Shown: positions 10,984-25,342 of the stretch, in pieces
How the letters are laid out: every line of letters starts with the position of its first letter
Numbering within the stretch: the stretch's first letter is position 1
Source: Haliotis asinina
Lineage: Eukaryota > Mollusca > Gastropoda > Lepetellida > Haliotidae
Reading direction: 5' to 3'
Assembly (NCBI RefSeq): GCF_037392515.1
Contig: NC_090288.1
Location: 8,425,501-8,489,500 of the forward strand
DNA length: 64,000 nt
Position numbers and translations under genes: made by a program
The notes under the pieces: model-generated
The model's input: only the letters and a program-made list of their open reading frames with translations
Told to the model about the DNA's origin: nothing
Databases searched by the model: none

Positions 10984-13900
10984 TACAGAACTAGATAGGA
11001 CGCGATCAGCCAGTGTGGATAATGATACTAACTGGAAGCGATGGTCAGCCTCGATTTCATCGTATCCCGATGACGTGGTACCTCTCTCATGACATCAACC
11101 TCTGGCTTGCACACAAACTGATTCAGCTGTAACATTGCTATTGTGTGCACATGCTAACAAACACAGTCAACAGAACATAAACTAAATGTGTAGACTAATG
11201 AGTGGAACACCACGACTAAGCATTTCTTGACAGGTAGTATGGCGTTACACCTATTTTAACTTTTTAAAGAACCTTTACATATCCATACCTGTAACAGATT
11301 TGGGACACATTTTCGTGATGGCAGACGGCTTTATATTCAGCTTTGCGTTGAACCCTTTCGGTCACGTGACGTACACACCTGCACGAACTTCACAGGGACC
11401 ACGATGCACCGAGCACGACTAAAGTTATGATAGCCTGTCAGGACTAAAATTCTACAAAGTAATTACTGCAAAGGGGATAATTACTTAGGTTAGATTTAAG
11501 ACTGCTTATCCAAGAACTTCCATTGAACATGTATCCGTCAGGGTCGTATATATGAGAGTATTTGCTATCAGCATCTATGGTCAACCTAGTGAGTTGAGAA
11601 AGAGGAATACAAAATTTATGTACGCAACTTGTCTTTAATTATTCACAAGAAAGGTGCCACGATAATGTCTTCAGTTTGAGATGTGAATGTATCTATCAGG
11701 ATTATTCCCATAGTTTTGTTTGTTGACAACCCAAAAATCAGTTTGACAACGACCCTACCAGACAAGGGAAACAACTCTCCACAGCGAGTTACGGCCCCTT
11801 TGACAAACACTCCCCAGACACTCCAATTCCCCAGCAATGAACAATGATGATGCAACATTATCAAACACCATCTCTGCTGTACATTCACATAATATCATAT
11901 GACAATGACCGTCTCATCCTTCATGGCGTCGGTGGGGAGGGGGGCTCGTGTACAAGCCATTTATGTCCCTTCTCTGATGGATGCTACAAGCACGGAGAAA
12001 GAGGGGAATCCCCTTTAGGATTCGCTAATTGACTGTGTAAAGATAGCAGAGAGAGAATAAACCCGGACGAGTTCCGCTCTGACGCCGGCGCTGTTGGACT
12101 TCCCAGTTATATGCTTGCAGTGGGGGAACAACCAAGGCGACCAACAAACCATATACCAATTTGAAAATAAAGTGTCTATAGGCTTCATCTAGTGTGCATT
12201 AACTGTTGACGGCTCCTTTAATCTTGTCTCCACCCATGGCCGAATCCGACATTTATTCCGTAACCGTGAAACGATGAGATGACGAATTGTTTTGAATATC
12301 TCAAAAAATTAAAAATCTACCGTTTGATGTCATCATACTAACTGATTCCGTTTCGCCTCAGTGGTCACTGACTTGGATCGTCGTTTGAAGTTTTAGGTAC
12401 AGATTAAAGAAATAGAAAAACGTGCGTCAGGTAACGTGGGAATTCCAGGTGGAAACAGAATCAAAGTGTCTGATACTTGTCAGGTGAGGGACCAATGGAA
12501 CTTCATATTAAACTGCGGCAAGTATCCGAAATGTTCATTTGGTTCCCTATGAACCATGCGAAACCATGGGACAAGACGGTGCTTGTTGTTACCCTGGCTC
12601 AATGAAATAAATGACCTGTACAAGTCTGAGTATCTAAGTGGAGTTACCTGCTAAACTGCATCACGAAATATAAGTGGGAAAATCACAGCATACCCGGTTT
12701 CAGTCTGGACCAGAAGCACACAGGGTGAGTGAGGGAATGAGTGAGTGAGTATGATGCCACACTGCTTTTATCAGTATTACATCTGATTCAGTATTACGGC
12801 GTGGAGCACCATACTTAGACAACACACATCACACCTGTTTTGGGAATCGCACATCGTAAGTATTTTGAACGTCACGTTAAACCACACTTCACCTCATCTG
12901 TGTATGTGTTTGATGCAAACATAAATGTGCCGTGCTAGACATGTAACCTATAGGTCTTGATCTCGTCACACAGACGCCCCCTGTTTCGGGGAAGTAACAT
13001 GCTCTCCTAAAGCCTGCCATAAGTCAAGTATCTTCTGCCACCGTTCTGACATCTCGGGGAATCTCGGGGATTATCGTGATATAAAGGAAGAAGCCGCAGG
13101 AGTGCATTCTGTGGAGTGCCTTGACGCTGGAACAGACACAACAGACGAGAGTTCTCTTGAAAGAGAGCAAGGTCGAACAAGGATAATTTTTTGCCGTCGA
13201 GGTTTACAAACAGATCACTGTGGTCTCTGCACAAATCTCAATTTTTTAAGGCAGGTGTTTTCTATTATCGGGGTTTGAACAAATCCACAAATTTGTCATT
13301 CAGATTTATCATTTTTTTTTCTACATCCTAAAACTCCCTCATCTCTACATCTTTCGTTATACTGCAGCCAACTCGAGCTCCACCTTAAGCTTGGCATGTA
13401 AACCCGGACTGGGGTTTATATGCATACAAGCATGGTTTCATGGTTTCCGTAAAAGCTGTCACTCTGTCTCTCCCAGAGCACGTGTGGAAGTGCAGCAAGG
13501 ACTGATACAGCTGCAGCTGCCTAGATTACGTCAAGCATTTGTCCACACCTACGGAGATCGCAATACATACTAACACAATTATCATCATACTCAAGCCTAT
13601 ATTTCATGTATCGTGTGTTATGAGAGCATGTAAATGAGCGATCTACTGTGACTGCCATTACTATGTAGCATTACCAAATATTCGCGTACAGTTAGAGTGT
13701 ATTACGAGTGATAGTGAAGCATTAACGGTGACAAATGTCTGCCGTATGCTTTCCGCGAACAACAGACTCAGACTTGTATTGCCAGGTGAGGTCTCTGATG
13801 GAGGTCTCTCCATTTCAGTAATAAAACATATCACCGTATTCCCTTACCTCATTCTGATTCTCTCACATAGCACCCATTAATACGCACACCCATTGAACTC

Positions 13901-16900
13901 CCATCATATCATGAAGCCATAACGTCAGTGCAATAAGCGAGCTAAGCCATTTCTGAGGAATTTTAATGACGGGTGATCATCAAATGTCGGAGAGGATGCC
14001 TGAGATTTTTTAAATTATTTTTTTGCAAAAAAAACAAAACAAAACAAAACAGAAGCAATGGTTCCATTCTTCAAATGTTATCTCACACCATCACCCCGTG
14101 CAAGTGAGAAGGAGATGCATCAATTTTAACAAGCATTTCTCGAGCAGCGTTTTTACCGGTTTAAGCCCTTTCTACTTTTACATGTTTCTGAATTGTGTAA
14201 CGGAATGTTATATGTCAAGATGTGATGTCTTCTCTGGAACCTGAAACCAAGAAAGCTGGGAAAAATTGCAAATTTGGTGTCAGATGTGGTAAAAAGTGCC
14301 ACTATAGTGAGGATTGGCGGTGGTGATAATTGACCAGGATCTAGGTTTGAGAAGACATTATGTCTTCAGTTACGGAAAATCGCGCCACGGACAAGAAACA
14401 AGTGAATTAACTCAGAACGTTTTGCAAAGACAAATAGTTAATGAATAGTGCCACAAGCACGAGGTGCTTCTGTCAGACACATTAATTTGTATTACTTGCC
14501 GTCATGGTTTCATCAAGAGTCACTTTGTTCTTATAGAGGTAAAAAATGAGAGTCGCTGCCTTTTGACGTGACTTAATGACCTTGACAGAAGGTCAACTGC
14601 TGGAAAGTATGCAGAAAAAGCGTGAAATTGATGAATGTGAAATTAAAAGACAACATTGATGATTCCCATTTGGCTTCCTTCCGCGAAGCTAACTGGTTTC
14701 ACGTTTGTGTATTTGAAACGTATTCTTTAACGAAGTGTAGGATCATTGACGAAAGACGAAAGTTATCCTTAAAAAAGTCAGCATGTCATTTATCGATGTT
14801 TTCTTAAATTATCTATATATGTTTTCGTTAAATTCAATCTGAAAACGAAACAAACTTACAATATTGACACTGGTAAGTACAGATGATATCTAAACCATTG
14901 TATCAACACCCACATGGAAAGGTAAACGTGTAATAACCCCGAGTCGTTGAACGAGCAGACACTGGTGTTGTCACACGTATTCACTCTGAACACACAAGTG
15001 TGTGTACGTTAACTGAACATGGTGTCATACATCTGAGATTCAACAATGTTCTTAATGGTACAAAAACACAAACACCTTCTTACAAACAAACCTCAACCCG
15101 CAATAATCTCTTATAACCAAACACTTGCGGCTTTAACATTGTCAGCCATTTTGTTGTGTTGACATAACAGTCATCCCAACAAGCTTTTACCTGTGTACTA
15201 TATATATTTACAAAACTCTTTGACATCTCAGGAATACAATAAGGGAATATATGTTTAAAACCTTGCCTGTCGAACATTTCTTCAAGTATTACTTTCCGAC
15301 TTGCATGACGCACCTGTTTGGGGGACCACCCCTTATGCCTGGCACCAGCACATATTTGCTTGTTATTTTATTATTTACCTTCATGTAAATAAATTGTTTT
15401 GAGTCAACACTATTGTGAGATGCTATGAGACAAAGACACAAATGCCTCTTCTTGCCAAAGCTTCATTTCTTCAAAGGGCGTTATTATCAGGTTCTTGTAG
15501 GAGAGCTCTCTACCAAGACCCTTCTTGTCTCATAACTTTGGTTGCAAAAGTGAGTAGATAACAGTAAAAGCGATATTCCTCCGTCTGAAAAACTGGAAAT
15601 GTGCAAAGTTGTAGAACCTTGGTCCATGTGTTGTCGTGATATAGGGGAACACAGAGGAGGATGAGGCAAGATGGAGCGTCTTAGTTGTCACTGAAGAAGC
15701 TGATTCATATTCCACGCGGCACAGACCCACATTCAACCCGTGTTTGACTGCAAGCAGAGAAAACATAGACTAAATAGACGTATCTGTCAACCAGACTGAT
15801 TTTTGTGTGAAGTTGTGTTGGGGTATGGTGTATGTTCCCCTCTCGATCCAATCTTTGGGAATGGCAGTTTGCTGTTCTGGGCTACCGGATTAAAGAAACA
15901 CAGACGGTAAACTGGACCTCACAGACATAGTCGTCTGTATGTTAAACGGCCGTCCAGTGTTATATCAGACAGAACATCTCCCAAGGGAGTGGAGGGTTGG
16001 TGGTTCGATTCCTGACACATACTTTAAAGCAACCTTTTGTCTTTTACACCCGGTGTCAAGACTGGCATTCAAGTTTGGATGGTTTATGCACATGAAACAG
16101 ACCTTACAGCTTTGCGCTGGAAAAAGCAGGTCTACTTCATGCACATTTGACCAGTAGTGTTAAACCAGTATTAATTATGTTGTTTCTTCTAATCTGATCC
16201 GGATTATATGCCTGAGTGGTCAGCTCGTTCGCTCTATTGACCTACGTCACTGATAGATTGGTATATTCAAAACGAAATCAGATTTTAATTTATATATAAT
16301 TTTTACACATTTACAAGTCTCTACAATTCAGATGTCACACAACAACTAGCACAACTTACGGCTGAAACAAGCAGAATCTGCATATTCCATGAGCGTTTAT
16401 TCTTCTTCCTGTCTCATCCAAGATAGGTCATGGTTCAATCTGACATATTTCCTTCTCTTTGAGGTTGGTTTGCCTCCGGCAGCATACTGTTTCGCCCTTG
16501 ATTCAGTGGATATTTGTATGGACTATGGGAGGTGATGGCTTCAGGGATGTCAGGATGAGCCTTTCTGACGATTTTGTTCAATTGACTATGGTACCCTTCA
16601 TAATGGTTGTTGGCCCGTGGCCCAGTGGTGTTGTGGTAGTTTCACTGACGAGTGTGTAGATCCCCCTCTTTCCAGTGGTTGGTAAAGTAATCGACAAGGC
16701 TGGTGCATCGAGCATCGCCTGGCGTGCTGGCGTTGATGTCAACCCAAATGTTGCCCACCTGAAAAAAACTCTGCCATTCCTGGGAATGATGTCTTGGACA
16801 AATTACCATTCCCTTACGCAGTATTCCACTGAACATTTTTCATATCATTATGATTAAGTGACAGGTGACATTTTAACTCGGTTCATTATGTAGGTGTGAT

Positions 16901-17436
16901 GCCGTTTTTTCTTCTTTTCTTACTTTTATAGGTGTGATACCTGATTGATCAGTATTCATTAAGATAATAGGTCAATCGAGAATTCGCACCCCGAAACCTC
17001 TAAACAAACACCAATCAGTTGCAAGACCAGGTCGGTGAACATCAAAGGAAAAACAAGGTCTGCTTCATGTGCATAGTGTGAAACATAAAGGGCTATGTCG
17101 AGTGAAGACACCGTTTCCATTTTAGTGTCAGGTTGAGTGCCAGACATAAAATTCGCGCTGAACGCGGCGTACAGTAATACGGACACATGCAGCATGTTTG
17201 GACTGAGTTCATTTCGCCCTGAACACACCCTTAGCATTATGAAGTCACGGTCACCATTGTTCTTTGATTGTATGTAGACGTGGGTTCAGGAATCTCCCCA
17301 TCCAGTCCACTTGTCGGCCTGTTTCGTATTTCCATCTACACTGCCAACAAATAACATCCAGGTAATAACTACAGGGGGAAGAGTAGCTGGCAGGTGCGTC
17401 CCTTGGGGTTGGTCTGAGTTACACCTTTCAGCAACA
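10984..17436. other. No gene seen
   Basis: Only short frames without a recognisable domain. A B-box-like ggttcgattcc near 16000-16012 suggests a decayed tRNA-type SINE. Otherwise unassigned. Confidence 0.45.
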
Positions 17437-20400
17437 CCCCTCATACCTGTTATCACCTGTACTTGAGAAACAATGAAGCTAGTCCAGATTGGTGTTGTGT
17501 TAAAATTGCTACAACGTTCCATTGTCAGACTTTAAAGTTGTGGAAATTGATGAGGTGTTTATACGTATGTCTGGAATGTTCGGAGATGTCATCGACGTAT
17601 TTTTTAACATTGACTTGCTTTGTATTTTAGCCGTCTTGTGTTTATTTTTAAAAATGTTTATTATCTGTATATATGTTGAATGCCTCTTGCTCCATTTCTT
17701 TGACCCCTGTTGTGATATTGCTGGAATATAGCTGAAAGCAGCTAAAAACTATATTCACTCACTCAACTTGTCTTTGAAAAGAGACCCAGAAATCTTTAAG
17801 AGAACTAAACACGACAAACGATAATTGACAAATGACTATTCTAGAAATGTTCAGGATATACTTTCGTTTACATTTGGTCTGAGTTACACCTTTCAGCAAC
17901 ACCCCTTTACCTGTAATCACCTGTACTTGAGAAACAATGAAACTAGCCCAAATTAGCGTTTCACTAAATTTCCCACAGCGTTCCATTGTCAGACATTAAA
18001 GATTCGGAAACTGATGAGGTGTTTATGTACATGTCTGGAATCTGCAAAGATATCATCGATGTAATGTTTTATCCTGTCGTGTGTTTTTGGGTGAATTGAC
18101 TGGTTATTCATTTCATGTACGTTGATTGCTTCATGCTCCTTTTATTTGTTGAACGACCCTGAAGTCTTTGAGCAAAGTAATCAAACAATCGGTAAGTGAC
18201 AAACCCAAACTTAAGCCATTTAAAAAGTTGCCAAGATAAGTAGACTAATTGACAACGAGCTGTTCATTTTACAGCCGTTGTGATAGCGTTCTTTCTGTAC
18301 TGGGTGTAATTGCGACTGGAGAGGATATAGTTTCCCTCATGGTCGACGGCGATACGATGTCAGTGTTGTTGTTAACATCGTCATTACTTACGTGTCAGTG
18401 GTCATGAATTCAAGAAGCATACTTCGACAATGGTGAAAACGCATTGACCAGCACAGGCCAATTTAGTGGGATAGTCATGGACAATGTTCATCAGTCTGGC
18501 ATTACATTATGTGGGGACTCTGCGACTGGTGTCACCAGAGAGAATATTACATACAAGGAGCTGACTTGCAAGACAGTATTTTGATTCCAGATATCTCAAA
18601 TCGATTTCTGTGGAAAAGGAACAAAGCCCCAGGTAGACAGGTTCCTGGCCCTAGTGCACGTGCTGAATTGTTCTGCTGAACGGGTTATATGTCGGCAGTA
18701 CGGATACTTAATTTAGTATTTGCTTTTCTATTTCCTCTGAAGAAACATTATCTAAGACTATCTAAGAAGCTGGAAGTTTCATAGGAAACGAAAAACGTAG
18801 AGGTCATCAATGCCAAGATTCCTATACTTTTGTCATAACATTGTCTCGGAATGTTAAGCCTAAAACGGAGTGTTTCGTTCAGAAATCATCTGTAGTTTAT
18901 TTGTCTTGTGTTATAACATATGGTTATGCAGCGACAATGTCCTTACAGGGGAACTGTAAATGCTAACGATGTCGATGCAATGCCTGTGTACAATAAATAC
19001 TTTGTGGATTGCTAGGAAGATAGCTATTTCTGATGGAAAACGCTCGTAAAGCCGTTTCTGGGTATTGATGGAATTTCGGCTTAGCATCAGACATGTTCTT
19101 CTCGCGGATACTGACAGAGTGGCTCCCCTTTACAAATATCATAAAGCCAACCATATTTTTTTCACTGTCTACGACCTCACAAAAAGTAAAAACATCAGGT
19201 ACTTTGGGGAGATTGATGAACTTATCAGACATGTGGCAACGCGCAGGTATTACCTTTCGTTATGTTTACGAAATTGATGTACAACGTGCCGAAAACCGTC
19301 CGTCCTCGCGCCTGTTTATGGTCTAATTCCCCAGCTTCAGACAGACACTAAAAGCAGAAGAAAAGGCAAAAAATGTCTGGTCTTTTGCTGAAAGTGGTTT
19401 CATAACTGTAATCAGACCAGTGCACATTGGGAGACACAATTACACTTCGGCTATTCACCCAGCCACTGGTACCAAGAGAACGACTCTCACTGGTTTCCTG
19501 TCGCTAGGGAATACCAATAAAAACTTCCTTGGTCAAGATTACATTCTGCTTAGAAATTTAAACCGCTGCCACCCATATTGTAGATTTTATTGCACAAGCA
19601 GAACAATTTTGGCACTTTTTTCGCTTCTCCTGCTCTCGACAGATGGTTATTTAACAACCCGACGGAAAATGAATACGAACCATATGAAATGGTGCGATGC
19701 GGTCGGTGGCCAGCCAAGGCTAGAAGGTTTTATGACCTTCAAGTAACGGTTTAAAGAACAGAGTGCAATAACCATTTGTCTTCCATAATCCTTTTCCAGA
19801 GCGTCCATGGTTCTCAATATAATGCTGTAATACACCAAAGACTCACCAAATAGCCAGTGACGTACAAACTTGGGAAATAAAAGTGCAAAAAGGTAACGGA
19901 TTCTTTTCATGGCCATTTCTCGTGGCTGTATTTGCAACCACTATTTCTGTTGAAAGAGGTGTCCATTGTACGCTTCTGACTGAATCACGCTGCATGTGTT
20001 TAAGGGTGAGCATGTAATACAAGAAGGGATGGCACCAGGTGTTCAAAAGCATTGAAAATGACAAGAAATACCAACGACTGATTACTCGGCATTTTGTCTC
20101 ATACAGTTTAGTTTCAAATCACTTTGACAGGAACCGCTTTGGTGACGGTTTTCCTCAACATCTTGCTCAGAACATATATATATATACTTGTACAGACATC
20201 CGACTCGGAACTGCAACCTGCTCTCACAACTCAAAGTGAACAATTTTCTGTAACCCGCCCATGAAATCTATTTCAATATTGTTCTTCAATAATTCATTGT
20301 TGTTCATTTGAGCTCAAAATGCTCAAATGCTACATTAACTAATATATTTGCAGCAGCATTTTAAATTGTATTCTTGTAGAAAGAGGACAAAGTATTTTAA

Positions 20401-22450
20401 GACAGACACGTTTAACTTAGTCTCTTTGCCGTGTAACCAAAAATACTTTAAATGTATCGTCTCGTTTATCAGCAAAGTCTCATGCCTAACTGGTTATCTT
20501 ATGTAAGACGAGCATGTAACAGCCGTCATTTCACGCTAAATGCCTTAATGCCATTTGGGTCAAGGACAAACAATTTTGTTCTTAAGAAACCGTTCATCCT
20601 TTGCCTATTTAACACTTTTATTCTCAGCTCTAGTCGAAATCACCCACCTCAGTGTCGAAACTTCATATTCATTGATCACATGCAAGGATGTTGTGACTGA
20701 GTGTGTAAGAAAAGGATTACTCCATTCAAGCTAGTCAAAAAGCGACTATTTTAGAATGATTTAATGATAAATGGTGTCTGACACACACGCGTGTAGTCAT
20801 CACGATATACAGAATCGTTTCAAAGTTGACGGTATTGTGGATTACTATTTCGATCTAATTATTCCAGTGGGTTCCTAGGCAGATGACAGTCATTGTTTTC
20901 TCAGCATGGTTCAGAAATACATCTTGAATAATTGCAACTGTCGGTGATGTTAATTACAACGTTGATAAACTCATATCAACGCTGACCACAGGAGAAAAGT
21001 CATCCAATCCAAAACTATAAGTACACCGAGTAAATCAAAGGGTCAAACGAGCAAGTTTCACTATGCCATAGTCGTTACGAGTTAATGAATATATCAAGGT
21101 TCCAATAAAAAGGGACATGTATTTTGAAAACCAATGAACGTGATCGTTGTTCGTGCTTTAAGAGGCAGGCATGACTTGCCCTATCAGTCTGTTTAGAGGA
21201 TTCTGTGTTAAAGAAACAACAATATCTCAGACTGCTGCGAAAAACGTTCTTGATTCACACACACCGGAGCGTTAGAATAGGTCCGTCTGGACCAACACAG
21301 CTCGTGATTGATAACATAAGCATTGCTGTGTGAAACAGGATTCTATTCATGACTGTCTTTTGGAGGAGTGGTACTAAATTAAACACGATTTTTCTCCTGT
21401 ATACGCAAAAGATTTATAGGTGATGAAGGATCTGGATTAAGTTATGATCTTCGAAATGTTAAAATTATGTTATAAACATCAATCATTAATGGCACCCACG
21501 GTCTGCCATCTGAAATCAGACCCAACTAATTCATGTTCATGACATGTCAATAACCTTGCCATTTTCCAGATATATCTAACGTAAACTGACGTTATCTGAC
21601 AACATGAAAGTGTAGGAGATCAGGGTCGGGTTTATCACTGCAACCAAATCTTTGGAAGAACATACATATCAACAGAAACAAACTAGGACACTCGTCATTC
21701 CGGCGCCATACGTTTCGAGGATTGAAGAAGAAAAGAGATCGGTTCTAAGACAGGGATAATTAGTGGAGATGATCAGAGATGGTAATTCGTATCTTCATAT
21801 GACCGTTAAACATTTATATTCCATTGCCTGAAAAAGAAATCCTGTTCAAAGGAAGTATTTTCTCATTAACGTAACATCATGTAGTCTTCTAAATGCTGTT
21901 CCGTTTAGGAGAATTTTCAGATTAACTTGTATCTTTGATATTGCGGGATCGCGTGCTTCTTCCTTCACAATATCCATACAATATATTTACAATCGTTGTT
22001 TAATATCGTGGAAGTCTACACAAATCAAGGGATAAAACTCAGACTTAATAGCAAGGAGGGCATTTACTTCAACTGTTAGGTCAAAGTAACTTCGGTTTCT
22101 GTATTATGAGCCCGTTGAGTTCGGGTCGAGTTGACACGTTTCACGTCTGAAAGAGTCAAGCTATCCCCCCTGTCCTGTCTTTGCAATTAAACCTTAATAA
22201 CGCGAAATTTGACGAAAGCTGGATATACAAAAACTATGAAAGTTGAAATTCCTCGTTTAGATATCAAATAGATCAAGGGAACAGTTCAAACGTTACATGT
22301 TTTGTCAGAGCGATAAAACGTTAACAGCCTTCGACCAAACAGTAACACGGTAATTGGGAATGAATGCGCCATGGCCAAATAGCCCACTACAGAGAATAAT
22401 GTTATGGCGAAGTCAAAATTTTATCAAGTTACATGTTCAAAGTTACATGC
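17437..22450. repeat. Diverged duplicated segment, copy 2
   Basis: Partner of 1-4140 and about 0.9 kb longer. Its first about 220 bp are present twice (17437-17660 and 17893-18110), separated by a SINE tail. Extra sequence relative to copy 1 occurs around 19800-20450. No intact reading frame of note. Confidence 0.85.
17700..17766 (+). repeat. SINE 3' tail fragment
   Basis: tgtgatattgctggaatata then a degraded gcggcgtaaaac-like segment and tcactcactcaac, between the two internal repeats of duplicated copy 2. Confidence 0.75.
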
Positions 22451-22792
22451 TACTGAAACCAGTTAGGTTTGGTTTGAACTTTGATAGAAGAATGTTTGAA
22501 TAAAGTGGAAGATGATGATGAATTTGCAAGCCACAAACGGGACTGAGATTTTATTTCAGTACTGGCAACTTGCCGGATTGGATAGATGCCGGTATTGACA
22601 GCTTCCATTGTATCTGGACCAGTCGTGTTTCAAAGGTCGTATTTCAAAATCACTTGTATTGCCTTGAATGAAATTCTACTGAACCAATTATTATGGAGCT
22701 CATGGTATATAGGGAAACTAAATGACTCTTGTCGTTCGTGTGTGTATGCTACTCAGACGTTTCATTCAAATTACTACAGTTTTTCATCTGTA

Positions 22793-22960
22793 TTTCAGCT
22801 TTGTGGCGGCGGCCTGTAAAGATCAAGTCTGGACCAGGCAATCCAGTGATCATCGATCAACACAAATGGGATACGATGACGTGTCAGCGAGCCAGACCAC
22901 CACACCCCGTTAGTCTTCTCATACGATATACATGGGTTGTTGAAGATCAATTCTAACCGG
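22793..22960 (-). repeat. SINE, family 1, diverged
   Basis: ttcagctttgtggcggcggc, tctggaccaggcaatccagt, ccccgttagtcttctcatac, acatgggttgttgaag. Confidence 0.78.
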
Positions 22961-23286
22961 GTTTTTTACTGTTGCCATAATGGATATTCATGATGTCAGT
23001 CACTGGACTGTCTAGTCCAGACTCGCTACAACAAACGTACAGTGCCATTCGTAACCTGACAAGCAACGGCAAGGTAACTCTTGTAATGTAGACGAACTGA
23101 TTCGTCCTTAACTTCTTCTTAGGAGTATTCAGTGTTAAGTGAATGTTCTGCTCTCAATGATCTTGAAAAGGTTCAAACCTAGTTCTTCAATTTTGCTGTT
23201 TGCATTGCTGGTGCCCCTCGCCATCCCCACCCCCTCCCTCCACTGCACCCCACCCCCCACCCACCCCAAAGAGATGTGACTGGACG

Positions 23287-23328
23287 ATTGCTAAATGCGG
23301 CGTAAAATATACTCACTCGCTCGCTTAG
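23287..23328 (+). repeat. SINE 3' tail fragment
   Basis: attgctaaatgcggcgtaaa followed by actcactcgctcgctt. Confidence 0.72.
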
Positions 23329-24610
23329 TTTCATCATGGTGTTGGGATCCAGCGCGTCGTTGCAGAAAGCAACATTATGGCTGAAACGATCGCTAAGGAC
23401 AAACATTAACAGAAGCTTGCGATAGTTGTTGTAGCGCTGAGCTCTCTTAGCACAACAGCCCAGACCTTAGACTTAGACGAAACAAATGGGCATGCCTATG
23501 ATGGACATCAACCAAGAATCGCAACAGAAAGAATATGAATTTCAACGATTTGCGCGTTACTGTGTGCTTTTCAAGAGCTGCTGTGCTCGTTCAATGCCGA
23601 CTTTCATCATCTTCCAGAAAATACAACCTTCTAGCCGAAAGAATACAAGAACCTGACAATTGCCATGTTTTTGTAATCTTTCATCTAAAACACCCTTCAC
23701 TCACTCACTCAACACGACTTCACCACATTGTTCAATAAAGCTCAGAATCATATGCACGCTATGCAAGATATTCTGCCTCCACCTGAAGCTAAAATGTCAT
23801 AATGCGCACCTTTCTTTCACAAAACCTCCATCTTTCATCAGTAATGTCAGAAGCGTTCACTGTAGGTATATGAGTATCTATATTTATGCATACCTGTTAC
23901 CTCCAGCGGTTTCGCCTCATTTTGCTCCGTCAGATATTTCACTTACTTGAGCGAAATATTCTCACAGTTCATAGATACCAAATGTAACAGGGATAGATTT
24001 ATTACAGTACCGAGAAGAGTACTTGCATAACCAAAAGGTAAAATAGCTTTCTACAGCAGTTGATCATTGACGTTAGTTTCTCTTAAAACGTAAGGCTCAC
24101 AGTTTGCGCAATTACGTTGAGTGTGAGAACGAGTTCTTTAGCCTAAGATAGCGGTCGTGCTTCGAGATATTCAACTAAGCGAGAAATATATGGCGGAGAT
24201 TTGTCAAACATGGGTTTACCTTACCCAACAGAATTACTCATCTTTTTATCAGTCCGACACGATAGGCAGTTTCCAGTTTTTAGATATTGCTAAATTCTTC
24301 AACCAGACAAGGTTATTTCCGTCTGAAAAGAAAAAAATATCATGAACTGGTACCGTAGTTAACATGCGCGTTCGACTGGGCAAGCGTCGCGGTAATGAAT
24401 AAGGAATAAGAGATGAAGATTTATAAGACAGCCTTTAAGGGATGTAAGCATTATCACGGCGGACTGACACAATTGTGGCTGGACCTGGCAAAGTAATGGT
24501 CGACAGCATGAACAAATAACCATGCCAGTGATGTAACATAACACTACCAGGTCACTACCCATGGAACTGGGGGATATACAAACCTGGAACATATTCTGAA
24601 GCTAAATCAC

Positions 24611-24721
24611 ACTACTTGGGCTTAGGTCCAGAAATGACCTCCGCACATTGTACCCATGGGAGGAATTGAACCCGGGTCTTAGGTGAGACGAGCGAACGCC
24701 TTAACTGCTATGCTACCCGAC
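24611..24721 (-). repeat. tRNA-derived SINE, family 2
   Basis: cacattgtacccatgggagg, aattgaacccgggtcttagg, gacgagcgaacgccttaact, gctacccgacc. Confidence 0.82.
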
Positions 24722-24742
24722 CGCTGTTACACTACCAACATG

Positions 24743-24902
24743 TCTGACTTTGGTTCCACGCAGTTTTACCGATATGATACCTTGTTCTCATCATCCAAGC
24801 ATGGGACCCCAGAAAAGGGCGTCACATATTGTAGCCACGGGGGAATCGAACCCGGGTTTTCGGAGAGAAAAACCCACGCTTTAACCATTTGGTTACGCCA
24901 CC
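24743..24902 (-). repeat. tRNA-derived SINE, family 2, second copy in a row
   Basis: tggttccacgcagttttacc, aatcgaacccgggttttcgg, cacgctttaaccatttggtt. Immediately follows the copy at 24611. Together they create a spurious 125-codon frame at 24683-25060. Confidence 0.82.
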
Positions 24903-25207
24903 AATTCATCATCACTAATGCACAGAAACCGATCAATGTCCCTCACAGGGAGGCGAACATTGCTAACGGAATTATATATACCTTGCATATACAGCCAATT
25001 ACGTTGATAGCGAACGCGGCTGTAACGAATTGTTTTGGAATTTATACTTTGTCGGAATGACATAGCGAACTAAGTGGTCCCTTTAAGACCAATACAACCT
25101 TACGTTACAGCTTTTACCCTTGCAGTCTAAATGCGTTTTAATTGTTGAACGTAATACATACGCAAACACTTTGACATTAATGCAGCCGCACAGACCACCT
25201 TCCTGCC

Positions 25208-25342
25208 TACTCGTGAGAGAGTATAGTTTTACGCCGCCTTTAGCAAAATTGCACAAATACCACGCCCCTACACATTGCACCCATGTGAGGAAGCTTTCCC
25301 GGGTCTTAAGTGAACACTTTAACCACTTGGCCTCACCCGTAA
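25208..25342 (-). repeat. tRNA-derived SINE, family 2
   Basis: tagttttacgccgcctttag, cacattgcacccatgtgagg, cccgggtcttaagtgaacac, tttaaccacttggcctcacc. The B-box region is damaged. Confidence 0.8.

Noticed and set aside
13007..13234. 75-codon minus-strand frame
   Set aside because: No domain, no splice-linked partner exon and no repeat in the window, so it cannot be told from chance.
19647..19937. Minus-strand frame with LNRYLKVIKP, resembling a receptor DRY-type motif
   Set aside because: The corresponding frame in the duplicate at 1477-1710 does not conserve the motif, and the nearby seventh-helix-like piece lies in the wrong order for a receptor.
24840..24900. Functional tRNA gene suggested by the B box (gggttcgattcc on the minus strand)
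   Set aside because: The tRNA-like head is attached to a SINE body and tail and recurs in many diverged copies, with no intact cloverleaf recognised.
24683..25060. 125-codon frame
   Set aside because: Runs through two adjacent tRNA-type SINEs read in the wrong sense.
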